Shown here: positions 26,586-36,101 of the stretch, in pieces
Layout of the letters: every line of letters starts with the position of its first letter
Numbering within the stretch: the first letter of the stretch is position 1
Source of the DNA: Terricaulis silvestris
Lineage (GTDB): Bacteria > Pseudomonadota > Alphaproteobacteria > Caulobacterales > Aquidulcibacteraceae
NCBI RefSeq assembly: GCF_009792355.1
Contig: NZ_CP047045.1
Span: 1,116,001 to 1,180,000 of the forward strand
Reading direction: 5' to 3'
Length of the DNA: 64,000 nt
The notes under the pieces: generated by a model
Database searches by the model: none
What the model was told of the DNA's origin: nothing
The model's input: only the letters and a program-made list of their open reading frames with translations
Translations under genes and position numbers: made by a program

Positions 26586-29500
26586 TTGGCCGATGAGCCC
26601 AAAGAACGCGTTCTTGGTCGCGATTACCGCGAAACGTTGTTTTTGCCCGACACGCCGTTCCCGATGAAAGCCGGGTTGGCGCAACGTGAGCCAGAGCGGC
26701 TTAAATATTGGGCGGAGGTCGATCTCTATTCACGTTTGCGCGAGGCGTCGCGCACGCGGCCGAAATTCGTGTTTCACGATGGCCCGCCTTACGCCAACGG
26801 CGCGATCCATATCGGGCACGCGGAAAACAAGATCCTGAAAGATCTCGCTGTCCGCACGCGGCAGATGGCGGGCTTCGATTGCGACTTTGTGCCAGGCTGG
26901 GACTGCCACGGCCTGCCGATCGAATGGAAAGTCGAAGAGGATTTCCGCAAAGCTGGCCGCAAGAAGCAGGACGTGCCGGCGGTTGAGTTTCGCAAGGCGT
27001 GCCGCGCGTACGCCGACAAGTGGATCCCGTTGCAGCGCGAGGAATTCATCCGCTTGGGCATCGAGGCGGACTGGCAGCACTACTACACGACGATGAGCTT
27101 CGAAGCGGAAGCGGCAATCGCGGCGGAGTTTCTGCGCGTGGTGCGGACGGGGCTGGTGTATCGCGGGTCGAAGCCGGTGATGTGGAGCCCGGTGGAGCGG
27201 ACTTCGCTGGCTGAGGCTGAGGTGGAGTATCAGGAGAAGACGTCGCCGACGATCTGGGTGAAGTTTCCGCTGCGCGAGGTCGACGAGAGCTACAGAAAGC
27301 TCATTGGCACCGACGTCGTGATTTGGACGACGACGCCGTGGACGATTCCGGGCAATCGCGCGATCTCCTACAGCCCAAGTATCAACTATGGTCTCTATCG
27401 CGTTGACGAGATCGAGAAGGATTTGCCGTTTGCGCCATGGGTTGCGGTTGGCGAGCAGTTCATCTTAGCGGATGCGCGCGCTGAAGAGACGCTGAAGGCC
27501 GCAAAGGTCGCCAGCTTTTCACGCGTTCAAGACATCGACATATCCAAGCTGTTTGCGTGCGACCATCCATTGGTCGAATGGCAAGGGACGGCAGACAAGG
27601 GTGGTGAGTACGCATTCAGAGTGCCACTGCTCGCGGGCGATCACGTCACCGACGACGCCGGCACAGGTTTCGTACACACTGCGCCTAGTCATGGCGCGGA
27701 TGACTTTGAAATCTGGGTCAAGAATTTTGGCCAGGAAGGCATTCCGTTCACGGTCGACGGAGAAGGACGCTTCACGAAAGAAGCGCCGGGGTTCGAAGGG
27801 CTGGAGATCATTCAACTTGAAGGCAAGAACCTCGGCAAGGATGGTCCCGCCAACAAAGCCGTGATGGACGCGCTGATCGAGGTCGGCGCTCTGCTCGCGC
27901 GTGGGCAACTGAAGCATTCGTATCCGCACTCGTGGCGTTCGAAGGCGCCGCTGATCTTCCGCAACACGCCGCAATGGTTCATCGCGATGGATAAGCCGTT
28001 CCGCGATGGCAAATCGCTGCGCGACATTGCGCTCAGCGAAATTGATCGCGTCGATTGGGGCCAGAAGCGCACCGGCGATCAGAGCGGCTACAATCGTATT
28101 CGCGGCATGATCGCCGATCGGCCCGATTGGCTGATCTCGCGCCAACGCGCGTGGGGCGTGCCGTTGGCGATCTTCGTGTCGAAAGGCGACGGCGCGATCC
28201 TGCAGGACGATGAAGTCGATGCGCGCATCACCGCCGCGATGAAGCAAGGCGGCGCCGATGTGTGGTGGGTGACGCCGGCGCAGGAGTTTTTGGGCAACAA
28301 GTACAAGGCGGAGGACTTCGACAAGATCGAAGACATCTTGGATGTGTGGTTCGACTCTGGCTCAACGCACGCGTTCGTCGTCGGCAATCCTGATGCGCCG
28401 ACAAGGGCGTCGTTCAAGAATCCGGTCTCGACGCTTTATCTTGAGGGCTCGGATCAGCATCGCGGCTGGTTTCACTCCTCCTTGCTCGAAAGCTGCGCGA
28501 CGCGCGGGCGCGCGCCGTACGATGAAGTCGTCACGCACGGCTTTGCGATGGATGAGGAGGGCAAGAAGATGTCCAAATCCATCGGCAACACCGTCGAGCC
28601 GCAAAAGATCGCCAAAGAGAATGGCATCGAGATCCTGCGCCTACTGATCGCCGGCGCCGAGTACGGCGACGATCTGCGCTTGGGTAAGACCATGCTCGAT
28701 CAGTCGACGGAGATGTATCGGAAGCTCCGCAACACGCTGCGCTATTTGCTTGGGGCGTTGAACGGGTTTGAAGATAGCGAACGTGTTTCGTTCACCTCCC
28801 CCCTTGTGGGGGAGGTGGCCGCGAAGCGGTCGGAGGGGGGGCGTGCCGACGCTCAAGCGCCGGAGCGTTTGAACGCCCCCCACCCCCCGGCCCCCGCCCC
28901 GCGAGGGGGCGGGGGAGAAGAAGCGCTGCCGCTGCTTGAGCGCTGGCTGCTCCATCGCCTTTGGCAACTCGATCAGGTCGTGCGCAAGGGCTACGAGACG
29001 TATCAGTTCCGCGCCGCGCTTTCGGCGATCGTGGAGTTCTGCAACGTCGATCTCTCGGCGTTCTACGTCGATGTCCGCAAGGACGCGCTCTACTGCGATC
29101 CGAAATCGAGTGCGCGGCGGCGCGCTTGCCGGTCGGCGCTGGACGAAGTGTTCTCGCGGCTGACGGTGTGGCTTGCGCCGATCTTGCCATTCACGGCGGA
29201 AGAGGCGTGGCTGGCGCGTTTCCCGGACGATGTCTCGGTGCACCTGCGCACGTTCCCGGAGACGCCGGCTGCGTGGGAAGATGATTTCGCGGGCGAAGAA
29301 GTGGCGCGGCTGCGTGAAGCGCGCGCCGTTGTCACGGGCGCGCTGGAAGTGGCGCGGCGCGATAAGCTGATCGGGTCGGCGCTGGAAGCGGCGCCGCGTG
29401 TGTGGGTGGCGGATGATGCGCTGCGCGCGTCGCTGCAGGCGGTCGAGTTTGCTGAGCTTTGCATCACTAGCGGCGTGACGCTTGAGGCGGGCGAAGGTCC

Positions 29501-29687
29501 GGCTGAAGCATTTCGCTTGGCGGAGACGCCGGGTGTCGCCGTGTTGGTGGAGAAGGCGCCGGGCGTGAAGTGCGCGCGGTCTTGGAAGTATTTTGATCCG
29601 CAAACCGCGTATCGCAAATATCCCGACATCACGCCGCGTGACGCCGATGCGGTCGCAGAATGGGATTCAGCGCACGGTCGTTCGTAA
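26586..29687 (+). CDS. ileS: isoleucyl-tRNA synthetase with repeat-encoded insertion
   Basis: A 1033-residue class I synthetase. The nucleotide motifs are [11 protein letters not shown] (~75) and KKMSKSIGN (~661). The editing domain includes [15 protein letters not shown] start at 26586 is chosen because GGAG lies 7 bases upstream and the family begins there; another in-frame TTG is at 26523. Residues ~736-777 (SFTSPLVGE through APAPRGGGG) have no place in the family and are encoded by a palindromic DNA element; normal sequence resumes at [12 protein letters not shown]. The insertion is in the linker at the start of the anticodon-binding domain. Confidence 0.95.
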   Translation: MADEPKERVLGRDYRETLFLPDTPFPMKAGLAQREPERLKYWAEVDLYSRLREASRTRPKFVFHDGPPYANGAIHIGHAENKILKDLAVRTRQMAGFDCDFVPGWDCHGLPIEWKVEEDFRKAGRKKQDVPAVEFRKACRAYADKWIPLQREEFIRLGIEADWQHYYTTMSFEAEAAIAAEFLRVVRTGLVYRGSKPVMWSPVERTSLAEAEVEYQEKTSPTIWVKFPLREVDESYRKLIGTDVVIWTTTPWTIPGNRAISYSPSINYGLYRVDEIEKDLPFAPWVAVGEQFILADARAEETLKAAKVASFSRVQDIDISKLFACDHPLVEWQGTADKGGEYAFRVPLLAGDHVTDDAGTGFVHTAPSHGADDFEIWVKNFGQEGIPFTVDGEGRFTKEAPGFEGLEIIQLEGKNLGKDGPANKAVMDALIEVGALLARGQLKHSYPHSWRSKAPLIFRNTPQWFIAMDKPFRDGKSLRDIALSEIDRVDWGQKRTGDQSGYNRIRGMIADRPDWLISRQRAWGVPLAIFVSKGDGAILQDDEVDARITAAMKQGGADVWWVTPAQEFLGNKYKAEDFDKIEDILDVWFDSGSTHAFVVGNPDAPTRASFKNPVSTLYLEGSDQHRGWFHSSLLESCATRGRAPYDEVVTHGFAMDEEGKKMSKSIGNTVEPQKIAKENGIEILRLLIAGAEYGDDLRLGKTMLDQSTEMYRKLRNTLRYLLGALNGFEDSERVSFTSPLVGEVAAKRSEGGRADAQAPERLNAPHPPAPAPRGGGGEEALPLLERWLLHRLWQLDQVVRKGYETYQFRAALSAIVEFCNVDLSAFYVDVRKDALYCDPKSSARRRACRSALDEVFSRLTVWLAPILPFTAEEAWLARFPDDVSVHLRTFPETPAAWEDDFAGEEVARLREARAVVTGALEVARRDKLIGSALEAAPRVWVADDALRASLQAVEFAELCITSGVTLEAGEGPAEAFRLAETPGVAVLVEKAPGVKCARSWKYFDPQTAYRKYPDITPRDADAVAEWDSAHGRS
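28793..28915 (+). repeat. two-hairpin palindromic element inside ileS
   Basis: Left hairpin CACCTCCCCC-CTTGT-GGGGGAGGTG (28793-28817); right hairpin CCCCCGCCCC-GCGAG-GGGGCGGGGG (28891-28915). It spans 123 bp, 41 codons, so the frame is kept. It shares GTTTGAACGCCCC and the encoded LNAPHP with the copy at 34307. Confidence 0.88.
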
Positions 29688-29697
29688 CTAGGCGCGC

Positions 29698-30597
29698 CTA
29701 GCGCACCATCGACGCGAAGCAGGAGCCGGGTCCGGTCAGCGCATGCTGGCCGAGGCAGTAGGCGCGCTCGGCGGCATCGACTGAGACGGAGAGGCATTGG
29801 CGCAGCTGTAGCTGCTGCATGTGCATGCATTGTTGCGTGAGTGGCTCGTTCAGCAGTGTCTCGACACGGCGGCGTTCGCCGCGCTCGGCGTCGGCGACGA
29901 CGATGGCGGCCAATGTCAGCATGTGATCGGTGACTGGCGCGTAGGAGCGATCCTCGCCACCGGCGCGGACGCGCGGCGCTGCTCCATCGCGCCCAGCGAC
30001 GCCATCCCAGAAGCCGCGTTCGCCGTAAGCGACGCTCGCCTGCGAGACGCGACCGGCGCCCCGCAGGCGATCGAGCATATCCGGGCTGAGGCGTGTCACG
30101 CCCGGAAGCTCGGCGCGTCCCGTGCCCGCCAATTGCACCACGCCCGCGGTGCGGGCGAAACGATCGTAAAGCGAACCGGCTTGCGCCGTGCGTGCGCTAT
30201 CGGCGCTGGCGGCGGTGAGAATGAGCTGAACGGCTTGCGCGGAATTGCGTTGCTGGCGCGCGTAACCGACATCGTCGCGCAACGAGCGCAGTACTGAGTC
30301 GCGGCCGTCGCGGCGAATGCGGGTTTCGATGCTGGAGGCAAAGCGCTGTGACTGCGCGGCCGTCAGCGCGCCGTAGGCGATCCAGCCGCGGCTGACGCGA
30401 TCGGAATTGTGCCGCGCCAGGCGCGCGCGTGCGGCGTCAACCGTGCGCGCGTTTTCGACATCGACATCGAGCAAAGTGCTGACGTCATTCTGATAGAGGG
30501 CGTACGCTTCCAGCGCGTCGTGCACAGCATCGGCATTCGCCGACGATGGACACAGCAACGCGAGCGACGCCGTGATGGCCGTCAAAGTCCGCAGCAT
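29698..30597 (-). CDS. exported protein of unknown function (paralog 1)
   Basis: A 299-residue protein with a signal peptide (MLRTLTAITASLALL...SANA). It is a clear paralog of the next gene on the same strand: both have EAYALYQNDVSTLL near the start, SRGWIAYGALTA, a VDHMLTLAA-like helix and a cysteine-containing end (LRQCLSVSVD; YCLGQHALTGPGSCF). No known domain. The ending with three conserved cysteines suggests a disulfide. The pair lies between ileS and lspA on the opposite strand. Confidence 0.8.
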   Translation of the reverse strand: MLRTLTAITASLALLCPSSANADAVHDALEAYALYQNDVSTLLDVDVENARTVDAARARLARHNSDRVSRGWIAYGALTAAQSQRFASSIETRIRRDGRDSVLRSLRDDVGYARQQRNSAQAVQLILTAASADSARTAQAGSLYDRFARTAGVVQLAGTGRAELPGVTRLSPDMLDRLRGAGRVSQASVAYGERGFWDGVAGRDGAAPRVRAGGEDRSYAPVTDHMLTLAAIVVADAERGERRRVETLLNEPLTQQCMHMQQLQLRQCLSVSVDAAERAYCLGQHALTGPGSCFASMVR

Positions 30598-30676
30598 GAG
30601 CGCATCATGCGCCGGGTTCGGTTAAATGCGCGACCAGTGGAACTGCTTAAATCCGAGTCACCTTAATGCGCGGCAA

Positions 30677-31621
30677 CTATGGCGTGCGCGCAATGTTGGC
30701 GAAGCACGCGGCAGGGCCGGTGAGGCCGTGACGCGCAAGGCAATACGCGTCTTCGTTCGGATCATGCGCGACGGATGCGCATTGCCGGAATGTCAGTTGT
30801 TGCATCTCGAGACACTCGCGCGAGGGCGCGTCGTCCAGCATCGCCGCAACGCGTATGCGTTCTTGCGTCTCTGCTTCAATGATGATGAGCGCCGCGAGCG
30901 TGAGCATGCGATCGACAGCGCTTTGGCGGTCCGCGCCGATGGCCCAGGTGAAGCGCGGCGGTGTTGGCGAGGCGCGACCGGCGGCGGCGTCCCAGAAACG
31001 GCGCCCGCCGAAGGCATCCGCATTCATTAGCGGCGTGGCGCTGAGAGGGCCGACATAGACGCGTTGCGCCAGTGCGGGCGCAAGCGTGCGTTGTTCAGTT
31101 GTACTCGCGCGCAAGCGATCGTGCCGCGCGTTGCGGTCGCCGCTGGCGGGTGCGGGCCAGACGCCTTGGTCGAGCGATTGGGCGATGCCGGTGTAGCGAT
31201 GGCCGGCCGCTGTCATGCGCGCGCCGTCGGCAGCGGCGGATTGCAGGATGAGTTGGATGGCTTCGTCGGCGCCGGGCGGGCGGCGGCGCGCGTAGGTGAG
31301 ATCGCGGCGGAGTTGGCGGAGCACGGCGGCGCGACCGGCCGCGCGCACGCGGCTGCGGACGCCGGCGACGAACGATGGCGATTGCGTCGCCGTCATCGCG
31401 CCGTAGGCGATCCAGCCGCGCGACACCCGCGCCGCATCGTGACGCGCCGCCAAAGCGAGCGCGGTGTCCAAGGCGGGCCCGGACGAAATCTCGGCGCCGA
31501 GCAGGTCGGTGACGTCTTGCTGGTAGAGCGCGTAGGCGGTCACGGCCTCTTGCGCCGGGTCGGTCTGCGCGAATGCGGGCGTTGTCAGGAACGCCAGCGC
31601 GAGGAGGGCAGAGAGCCGCAT
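30677..31621 (-). CDS. exported protein of unknown function (paralog 2)
   Basis: A 314-residue exported protein (MRLSALLALAFLTTPAFAQ). Shared blocks with paralog 1 include TAYALYQQDVTDLLG, VSRGWIAYGAMTATQS, DRMLTLAALI, and an end block with FRQC, YCLARHGLTGPAACF. It has a longer middle. The start at 31621 is chosen for the signal peptide; an upstream ATG at 31765 runs into lspA on the other strand. Function unknown. Confidence 0.8.
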   Translation of the reverse strand: MRLSALLALAFLTTPAFAQTDPAQEAVTAYALYQQDVTDLLGAEISSGPALDTALALAARHDAARVSRGWIAYGAMTATQSPSFVAGVRSRVRAAGRAAVLRQLRRDLTYARRRPPGADEAIQLILQSAAADGARMTAAGHRYTGIAQSLDQGVWPAPASGDRNARHDRLRASTTEQRTLAPALAQRVYVGPLSATPLMNADAFGGRRFWDAAAGRASPTPPRFTWAIGADRQSAVDRMLTLAALIIIEAETQERIRVAAMLDDAPSRECLEMQQLTFRQCASVAHDPNEDAYCLARHGLTGPAACFANIARTP

Positions 31622-31706
31622 CAAGCCTTCATGCCGCACAAGGACGGCAAAACCAAAGCGGGCCTTGTCTTGCCGCCGCCGCGCCGCCCGGCCATAAGCC
31701 GAGGCA

Positions 31707-32270
31707 ATGTTCCGCTTCGGCCTCATCATCGCGGCGTTGGTCTTCGTCGCCGACCAGATCAGCAAATGGATCGTCTTGGGTCCGATGCAGTTCAGCCCGC
31801 CGGGCTGCCTGGAACAGGTCCGTCAGAATTGCCGATTCATAGAACTGACGCCGGTCTTCGACCTGCAAATGGTCTGGAACCGCGGTGTCAGCTTCGGCCT
31901 GCTGCGCGCCGAGGAGGATCTCGCGCGCTGGGGCCTGGTGGTGCTTTCGTTCGTGATTTCCGGAGTGTTTTTGTGGTGGCTGAAGGATGCGGAGCGGAAG
32001 CTGACCGCCATTGCGCTGGGCCTCGTGGTCGGCGGCGCCATCGGCAACGTCATCGACCGCATTCGTTTCGGCGCCGTGGCCGATTTCCTCGATTTCAACG
32101 GCCTCTGGTTTCCCTGGGTCTTCAACGTGGCCGACGCGGCGATCACCGTGGGGGCGCTGCTGCTGGCCTTCGACATGATCTTTCTGGCCGAGCCGGAGCC
32201 CGGCAAGGGCACGACCTGGAGCCAAATCAAGCGCAGCTTCGGCCGCGGCCCGGGCAGTTCGGGCGGCTAA
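31707..32270 (+). CDS. lspA: lipoprotein signal peptidase
   Basis: A 187-residue inner-membrane aspartic protease that cuts signal peptides of lipoproteins after lipid addition. It has four membrane segments and the catalytic aspartates in GGAIGNVIDRIRFG and FNVADAAITVG. The early DQISKW and WNRGVSFG motifs are present. The many LxxC lipoproteins in this window are its expected substrates. In many bacteria lspA directly follows ileS; here the two paralogs above interrupt them. Confidence 0.95.
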   Translation: MFRFGLIIAALVFVADQISKWIVLGPMQFSPPGCLEQVRQNCRFIELTPVFDLQMVWNRGVSFGLLRAEEDLARWGLVVLSFVISGVFLWWLKDAERKLTAIALGLVVGGAIGNVIDRIRFGAVADFLDFNGLWFPWVFNVADAAITVGALLLAFDMIFLAEPEPGKGTTWSQIKRSFGRGPGSSGG

Positions 32271-32390
32271 ACCAAGGAATTCGCCTAAGAACCGTCATGA
32301 TCCGGGCCGATCCCTCGGGACTGGAACGGCGGCTTGGCGGGGGCATCCCGGCTCGCTAGAACGGCGCGAACCAAGGGAGATGGGCGTCCG

Positions 32391-32930
32391 ATGAACAAAC
32401 CGATCGCGATGGTGGCGATGCTAGCTGCAGCCGCTGCGACCACCGGATGTGGCACGATTTCCCGCGCTATCGGCGCCGGCAAGAACTCGCCCGACGAATT
32501 TCGTGTTGTCACTTCGGCGCCGCTGACGCTGCCGCCGGACTACTCATTGCGTCCGCCGCGGCCGGGCGAAGCGCGCCCGCAAGAATTGGCCCCGGGTGAC
32601 GAAGCCCGCGCTGCTCTGTTCGGCGCCGATGTCGCCGCCAGCGCAACGCAAGGCGAACGCACGCTCGTCACCAACGCGGGCGCCGAAGCCGTTGACCCGA
32701 ACATTCGCGACACCATCGATTACGAAGCGCAAGGCCTGGTTCGCCGCGACGAAGGCTTCGTCAATCGCGTGCTGAGCTTCGGCGGCGCGGGTAGCGCCAA
32801 CGTGCCGATCGATCCGAACGCGGAAGCCCGTCGTCTCGGAGACGAAGAGCAAATCCGCCGCGCGACCGGCGGCGGCCAAGTCACGATCGCTCGTGGCGGC
32901 GGCAACACCACCAAGCTTCCGGGCACCTAA
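32391..32930 (+). CDS. bamF: DUF3035 / BamF-type lipoprotein
   Basis: A 179-residue lipoprotein with lipobox TTGC. The body opens with SPDEFRVVTSAPLTLPPDY, the hallmark of DUF3035, identified as the BamF subunit of the alphaproteobacterial outer-membrane protein assembly (BAM) complex. The rest is a low-complexity region. The ATG at 32391 follows AAGGGAG. It sits between lspA and the M16 peptidases, all on the same strand. Confidence 0.85.
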   Translation: MNKPIAMVAMLAAAAATTGCGTISRAIGAGKNSPDEFRVVTSAPLTLPPDYSLRPPRPGEARPQELAPGDEARAALFGADVAASATQGERTLVTNAGAEAVDPNIRDTIDYEAQGLVRRDEGFVNRVLSFGGAGSANVPIDPNAEARRLGDEEQIRRATGGGQVTIARGGGNTTKLPGT

Positions 32931-32936
32931 GCCTAG

Positions 32937-34289
32937 ATGAAAGCAGGAGCGCAGGCGCGCCTGATCGCGGCGTGGCTGGCGCTCCTTGCGTTCGCGCCGC
33001 TGGCGCAAGCGCGCGAATTTCCGCGGCCTGAGACCTTCACGCTCCGCAACGGGCTGCAAGTCGTGGTGATCACCGATCGCCGCGCGCCGGTTGTCACGCA
33101 CATGGTCTGGTATCGCGTCGGCGCTGCGGACGAGCCGCGTGGCCATTCCGGCATCGCGCACTTCTTCGAACACTTGATGTTCAAGGGCACGCGCGAGATC
33201 GCGCCGGGCGAATTCTCGCGCACGGTCGCCCGCAATGGTGGCGAGGACAACGCATTCACGGCCTGGGATTACACGGCCTATTACGAGCGCATCGCCCGCG
33301 ACCGGCTCGATCTGGTGATGCGCATGGAAGCCGATCGCATGCGCAATCTGCGGTTCAGTGACGAGACGTTTGCGTCTGAGCGGGATGTCATCGTGGAGGA
33401 GCGTCGCCAGCGCACCGATAACAATCCGGGCGCACTGTTGGGCGAGCGCATGCGGGCGATGCTGTGGCCGCATCATCCGTACGGCACGCCGGTGGTGGGT
33501 TGGCTGCACGAGATCCAAACGCTGGATCGCGAGACGGCGCTGCATTTTTATCAAACTTGGTACGCGCCGAATAACGCGATCCTGGTTGTCGCTGGCGATG
33601 TCGATGCAGCAGAACTGCGACCGCTGGCGGAACGCTATTACGGGCGCTTGCGGCCGACGCGCGATTTGCCGTCGCGCACTTGGGTGAGCGACCCGCCTGC
33701 TATTGGGCCGATGCGGGTGACGCATCGTGACGAGAAGGTGCGCCAGCCTTCGTTGTCGCGGATTTATCGCGCCATCAGCTACGGCACCGACGAGGGGCGC
33801 CAAGCGCACGCGCTGGATGTCGCCGTCGAAATTCTTGGCGGTTCGGAGACGAGTCGGCTCTATCGCGCGCTGGTGGAAGATCAGCACATCGCGGTCAGCG
33901 CCGGTGCGAGCGCCAATACGTCCGGCCTTGGCGGCGGCAGCGCTTCTGTATTCGCCACGCCCGCGGAAGGCGTCACGCTGGAGCAAGTGGAAGCAGCGGC
34001 GGATGCGGTGATCGCCACGTTTCTGCGCGACGGACCAACCGATGCGGAGCTGGCGCGCGCGAAATCATCGCTGGCGGCAGCGGCCGTGTATTCGCGCGAT
34101 AGCCAGGAGAGCTTGGCCAATGTCTATGGCGCTTCGCTGGCTTCGGGCGAGTCGATCGACGACGTCGTGAACTGGGCTAACGACATCGAAGCCGTGACGC
34201 ACGATGAAGCGCTGGCGATGGCGCGCCAAACCTTCGACATCAATCAATCCGTCACCGGTTGGCTGCTGCCGCCGGAAGAGGCGCAATGA
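32937..34289 (+). CDS. M16 family zinc peptidase (catalytic partner)
   Basis: A 450-residue exported peptidase with a signal peptide ending AQA. The inverted zinc motif HFFEH is in GIAHFFEHLMFKGT, and the downstream glutamate is in ERDVIVEERR. It is the active half of the usual M16 pair, and its stop overlaps the partner's start as ATGA. The likely location is the periplasm. Substrates are unknown. Confidence 0.93.
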   Translation: MKAGAQARLIAAWLALLAFAPLAQAREFPRPETFTLRNGLQVVVITDRRAPVVTHMVWYRVGAADEPRGHSGIAHFFEHLMFKGTREIAPGEFSRTVARNGGEDNAFTAWDYTAYYERIARDRLDLVMRMEADRMRNLRFSDETFASERDVIVEERRQRTDNNPGALLGERMRAMLWPHHPYGTPVVGWLHEIQTLDRETALHFYQTWYAPNNAILVVAGDVDAAELRPLAERYYGRLRPTRDLPSRTWVSDPPAIGPMRVTHRDEKVRQPSLSRIYRAISYGTDEGRQAHALDVAVEILGGSETSRLYRALVEDQHIAVSAGASANTSGLGGGSASVFATPAEGVTLEQVEAAADAVIATFLRDGPTDAELARAKSSLAAAAVYSRDSQESLANVYGASLASGESIDDVVNWANDIEAVTHDEALAMARQTFDINQSVTGWLLPPEEAQ

Positions 34290-35776
34290 TGGGGGCGCGC
34301 TCACACACCCTCTCCCTTGCGGAGAGGGTCGCCGCGCGGCGGCGGGGTGAGGGGCGGGCAACCGGCCCGGCGCCTGTGTGTTTGAACGCCCCTCATCCCC
34401 TGACCCCTTCTCCGCAAGGGAGAAGGGGAACGCTCGCGCTGGCTCTGCTCGCGCTTGTGGCCGCTGCTCCGTTCTCAACGCCAGCGCTCGCGCAGACGCA
34501 GGTTGAAGCGCCGGCGCGGCGCGAGGGCGTACAGGTGGCGCGCATCGTTTCGCCGGGCGGGATCGAAGCGTGGCTGGTGTCTGACTCGACCGTGCCGATG
34601 ATCGTGCTTCGCGCGTATTGGGACGGCGGCTCGGCGATCGAACCGGATGCGCAAAGCGGCGTCACCGGCGTGATGACGGACATGCTGACCGAGGGCGCCG
34701 GCGATCTTGACGCCAATGCGTTCAAGGAGCGGCTCGAAGAACTGAATATGGGCCTGGGCTTCAGCGCCGGTTGGGATGGTGTCGGCCTCAACGTGACGAC
34801 GCTCAGCGAAAATCGCGACGCGGCGTTCGAGATGGCGCGCTTGGCGCTGATGCAGCCGCGGTTCGACGCGGCGCCGCTGGAGCGGATCAAGCGGCAAATG
34901 CTGGTGGGCATCCGCACTCGCGATACCAATCCAAATTACATCGGCAATCTGGCGCTGGATCAGGCGCTCTATCCTGGTCACGTCTATGCCCGCCGCACAT
35001 CGCGCGAGAGTGTGGCCGCGATCAATCGCGCCGCGCTGATCGAGCGCCGCGCCGCGCTGTTCAACCGTTCCACGCTGCAAATCACCATCGTTGGCGACAT
35101 CGATGCGGAGACCGCAGGACGGTCGGTCGACGCAATTTTCGGTGCGTTGCCGCAAGGCGCGCGTCCGCCTGAACCGGCGGATGTCACGCTGGGCGCGCCG
35201 ACGCCACTGATCGTGCGCGAACTGCCGCAGCCACAAAGCTTGGTGTTGTTCGCGGGGCCGGGCATCCAAGACGAAGACCCGGATTGGATTCCGCTCGCAG
35301 TCGCGAACTACATCCTGGGCGGCGGCGGGTTTTCGTCGCGACTGATGGATCAGGTGCGCGAGCAACGCGGGCTTGTGTACGGCATCGGTACCGGGCCTGC
35401 CGTGCGCGATCATTCGGCGCTGATCCGCGGCTCGGCGCAAACAGAGAATGGCGACGTGCGCGAGGCGATCGAAGTTACGCGCGCCGAGATGGCGCGGCTC
35501 TACAGCGACGGCGCCACGCAAGCGGAAGTGAACGACGCCATCACTTATCTCACCGGCTCGTTTGCGCTCGATCTCGACAGCAATTCCAAGATCGCCAGCG
35601 TCGTGCACGGCTATCAGACCGCCAACCGGCCGATCGATTACATCAATCGCCGCAATGATCTCATTCGCACGGTGACGCGCGACGACGTCAACCGCGTCAT
35701 CCGCCGCTTGTTCAATCCGGACGCGTTCACGTTCGTGGTGGTGGGCCAGCCGGAAGGGCTTCAACCAACGCAATAG
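34286..35776 (+). CDS. M16 family peptidase-like partner with repeat-encoded N-terminus
   Basis: A 496-residue M16 homologue. The region where HxxEH should be reads SGVTGVMTDMLTEGAG, so the zinc motif is lost; such partners form the inactive half of the clamp. The N-terminus is odd: residues ~8-48 are encoded by a palindromic element, and only then comes the signal-like LALALLALVAAAPFSTPALAQ. The ATG at 34286 overlaps the partner's stop, so the element appears to lie between the start codon and the signal peptide core. Whether such a long n-region is exported efficiently is unknown. Confidence 0.9.
   Translation: MMGARSHTLSLAERVAARRRGEGRATGPAPVCLNAPHPLTPSPQGRRGTLALALLALVAAAPFSTPALAQTQVEAPARREGVQVARIVSPGGIEAWLVSDSTVPMIVLRAYWDGGSAIEPDAQSGVTGVMTDMLTEGAGDLDANAFKERLEELNMGLGFSAGWDGVGLNVTTLSENRDAAFEMARLALMQPRFDAAPLERIKRQMLVGIRTRDTNPNYIGNLALDQALYPGHVYARRTSRESVAAINRAALIERRAALFNRSTLQITIVGDIDAETAGRSVDAIFGALPQGARPPEPADVTLGAPTPLIVRELPQPQSLVLFAGPGIQDEDPDWIPLAVANYILGGGGFSSRLMDQVREQRGLVYGIGTGPAVRDHSALIRGSAQTENGDVREAIEVTRAEMARLYSDGATQAEVNDAITYLTGSFALDLDSNSKIASVVHGYQTANRPIDYINRRNDLIRTVTRDDVNRVIRRLFNPDAFTFVVVGQPEGLQPTQ
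34307..34428 (+). repeat. two-hairpin palindromic element at start of M16 gene
   Basis: Left hairpin ACCCTCTCC-CTTGC-GGAGAGGGT (34307-34329); right hairpin CCCCTTCTCC-GCAAG-GGAGAAGGGG (34404-34428). Same orientation and reading frame as the ileS copy, with encoded LNAPHP in both. Confidence 0.88.
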
Positions 35777-35777
35777 T

Positions 35778-35852
35778 TGGCAGCGCCGACGGGACTCGAA
35801 CCCGTTCCCCCGCGTTGAAAGCGCAGGATCCTAACCCATAGACGACGGCGCC
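35778..35852 (-). tRNA. tRNA-Glu (TTC)
   Basis: 75 bases including encoded CCA. Anticodon loop CTTTCAA gives TTC; T-arm CGGGTTCGAGTCCCG and the Glu-type D-arm GTCTATGGGTTAGGAT are intact. The acceptor stem GGCGCCG/CGGCGCT has a G-U pair at position 1-72. Confidence 0.93.
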
Positions 35853-35886
35853 GTGTGCAAACGGACGCTCATGTCGCTTTGAAAAC

Positions 35887-35964
35887 TGGTCTGGGCGGCT
35901 GGATTTGAACCAACGACCTCCTGCGTCCAAGGCAGGCGCTCTTCGCAGACTGAGCTACGCCCAG
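35887..35964 (-). tRNA. tRNA-Pro-like (TGG), atypical
   Basis: 78 bases with encoded CCA. Acceptor stem CTGGGCG/CGCCCAG is perfect, C1-G72 with A73 as in tRNA-Pro. Anticodon stem CCTGC/GCAGG encloses CTTGGAC, giving TGG. Two oddities: the D-loop (AGTCTGCGAA) has G18-C19 instead of G18-G19, and position 37 is A, where proline tRNAs have G. It may be a divergent or decaying tRNA. Confidence 0.7.
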
Positions 35965-36101
35965 GCTACGCCAGCGCCACATGAGCGCTAGCGCATCTCT
36001 CGGAAGGAGGGGCTCGGTCGGAAAAACATGGTCGTGTACCTAAGTGCTCTCTGTGTTTGTTTAATGGCGTTCATGGCTAAGCTTCGAGTTCAAACGCTCA
36101 G

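Noticed and set aside
30600..30676. A CtrA site pair between the two paralogs
   Set aside because: Several TTAA words occur but none with the 7-base spacing of a CtrA box.
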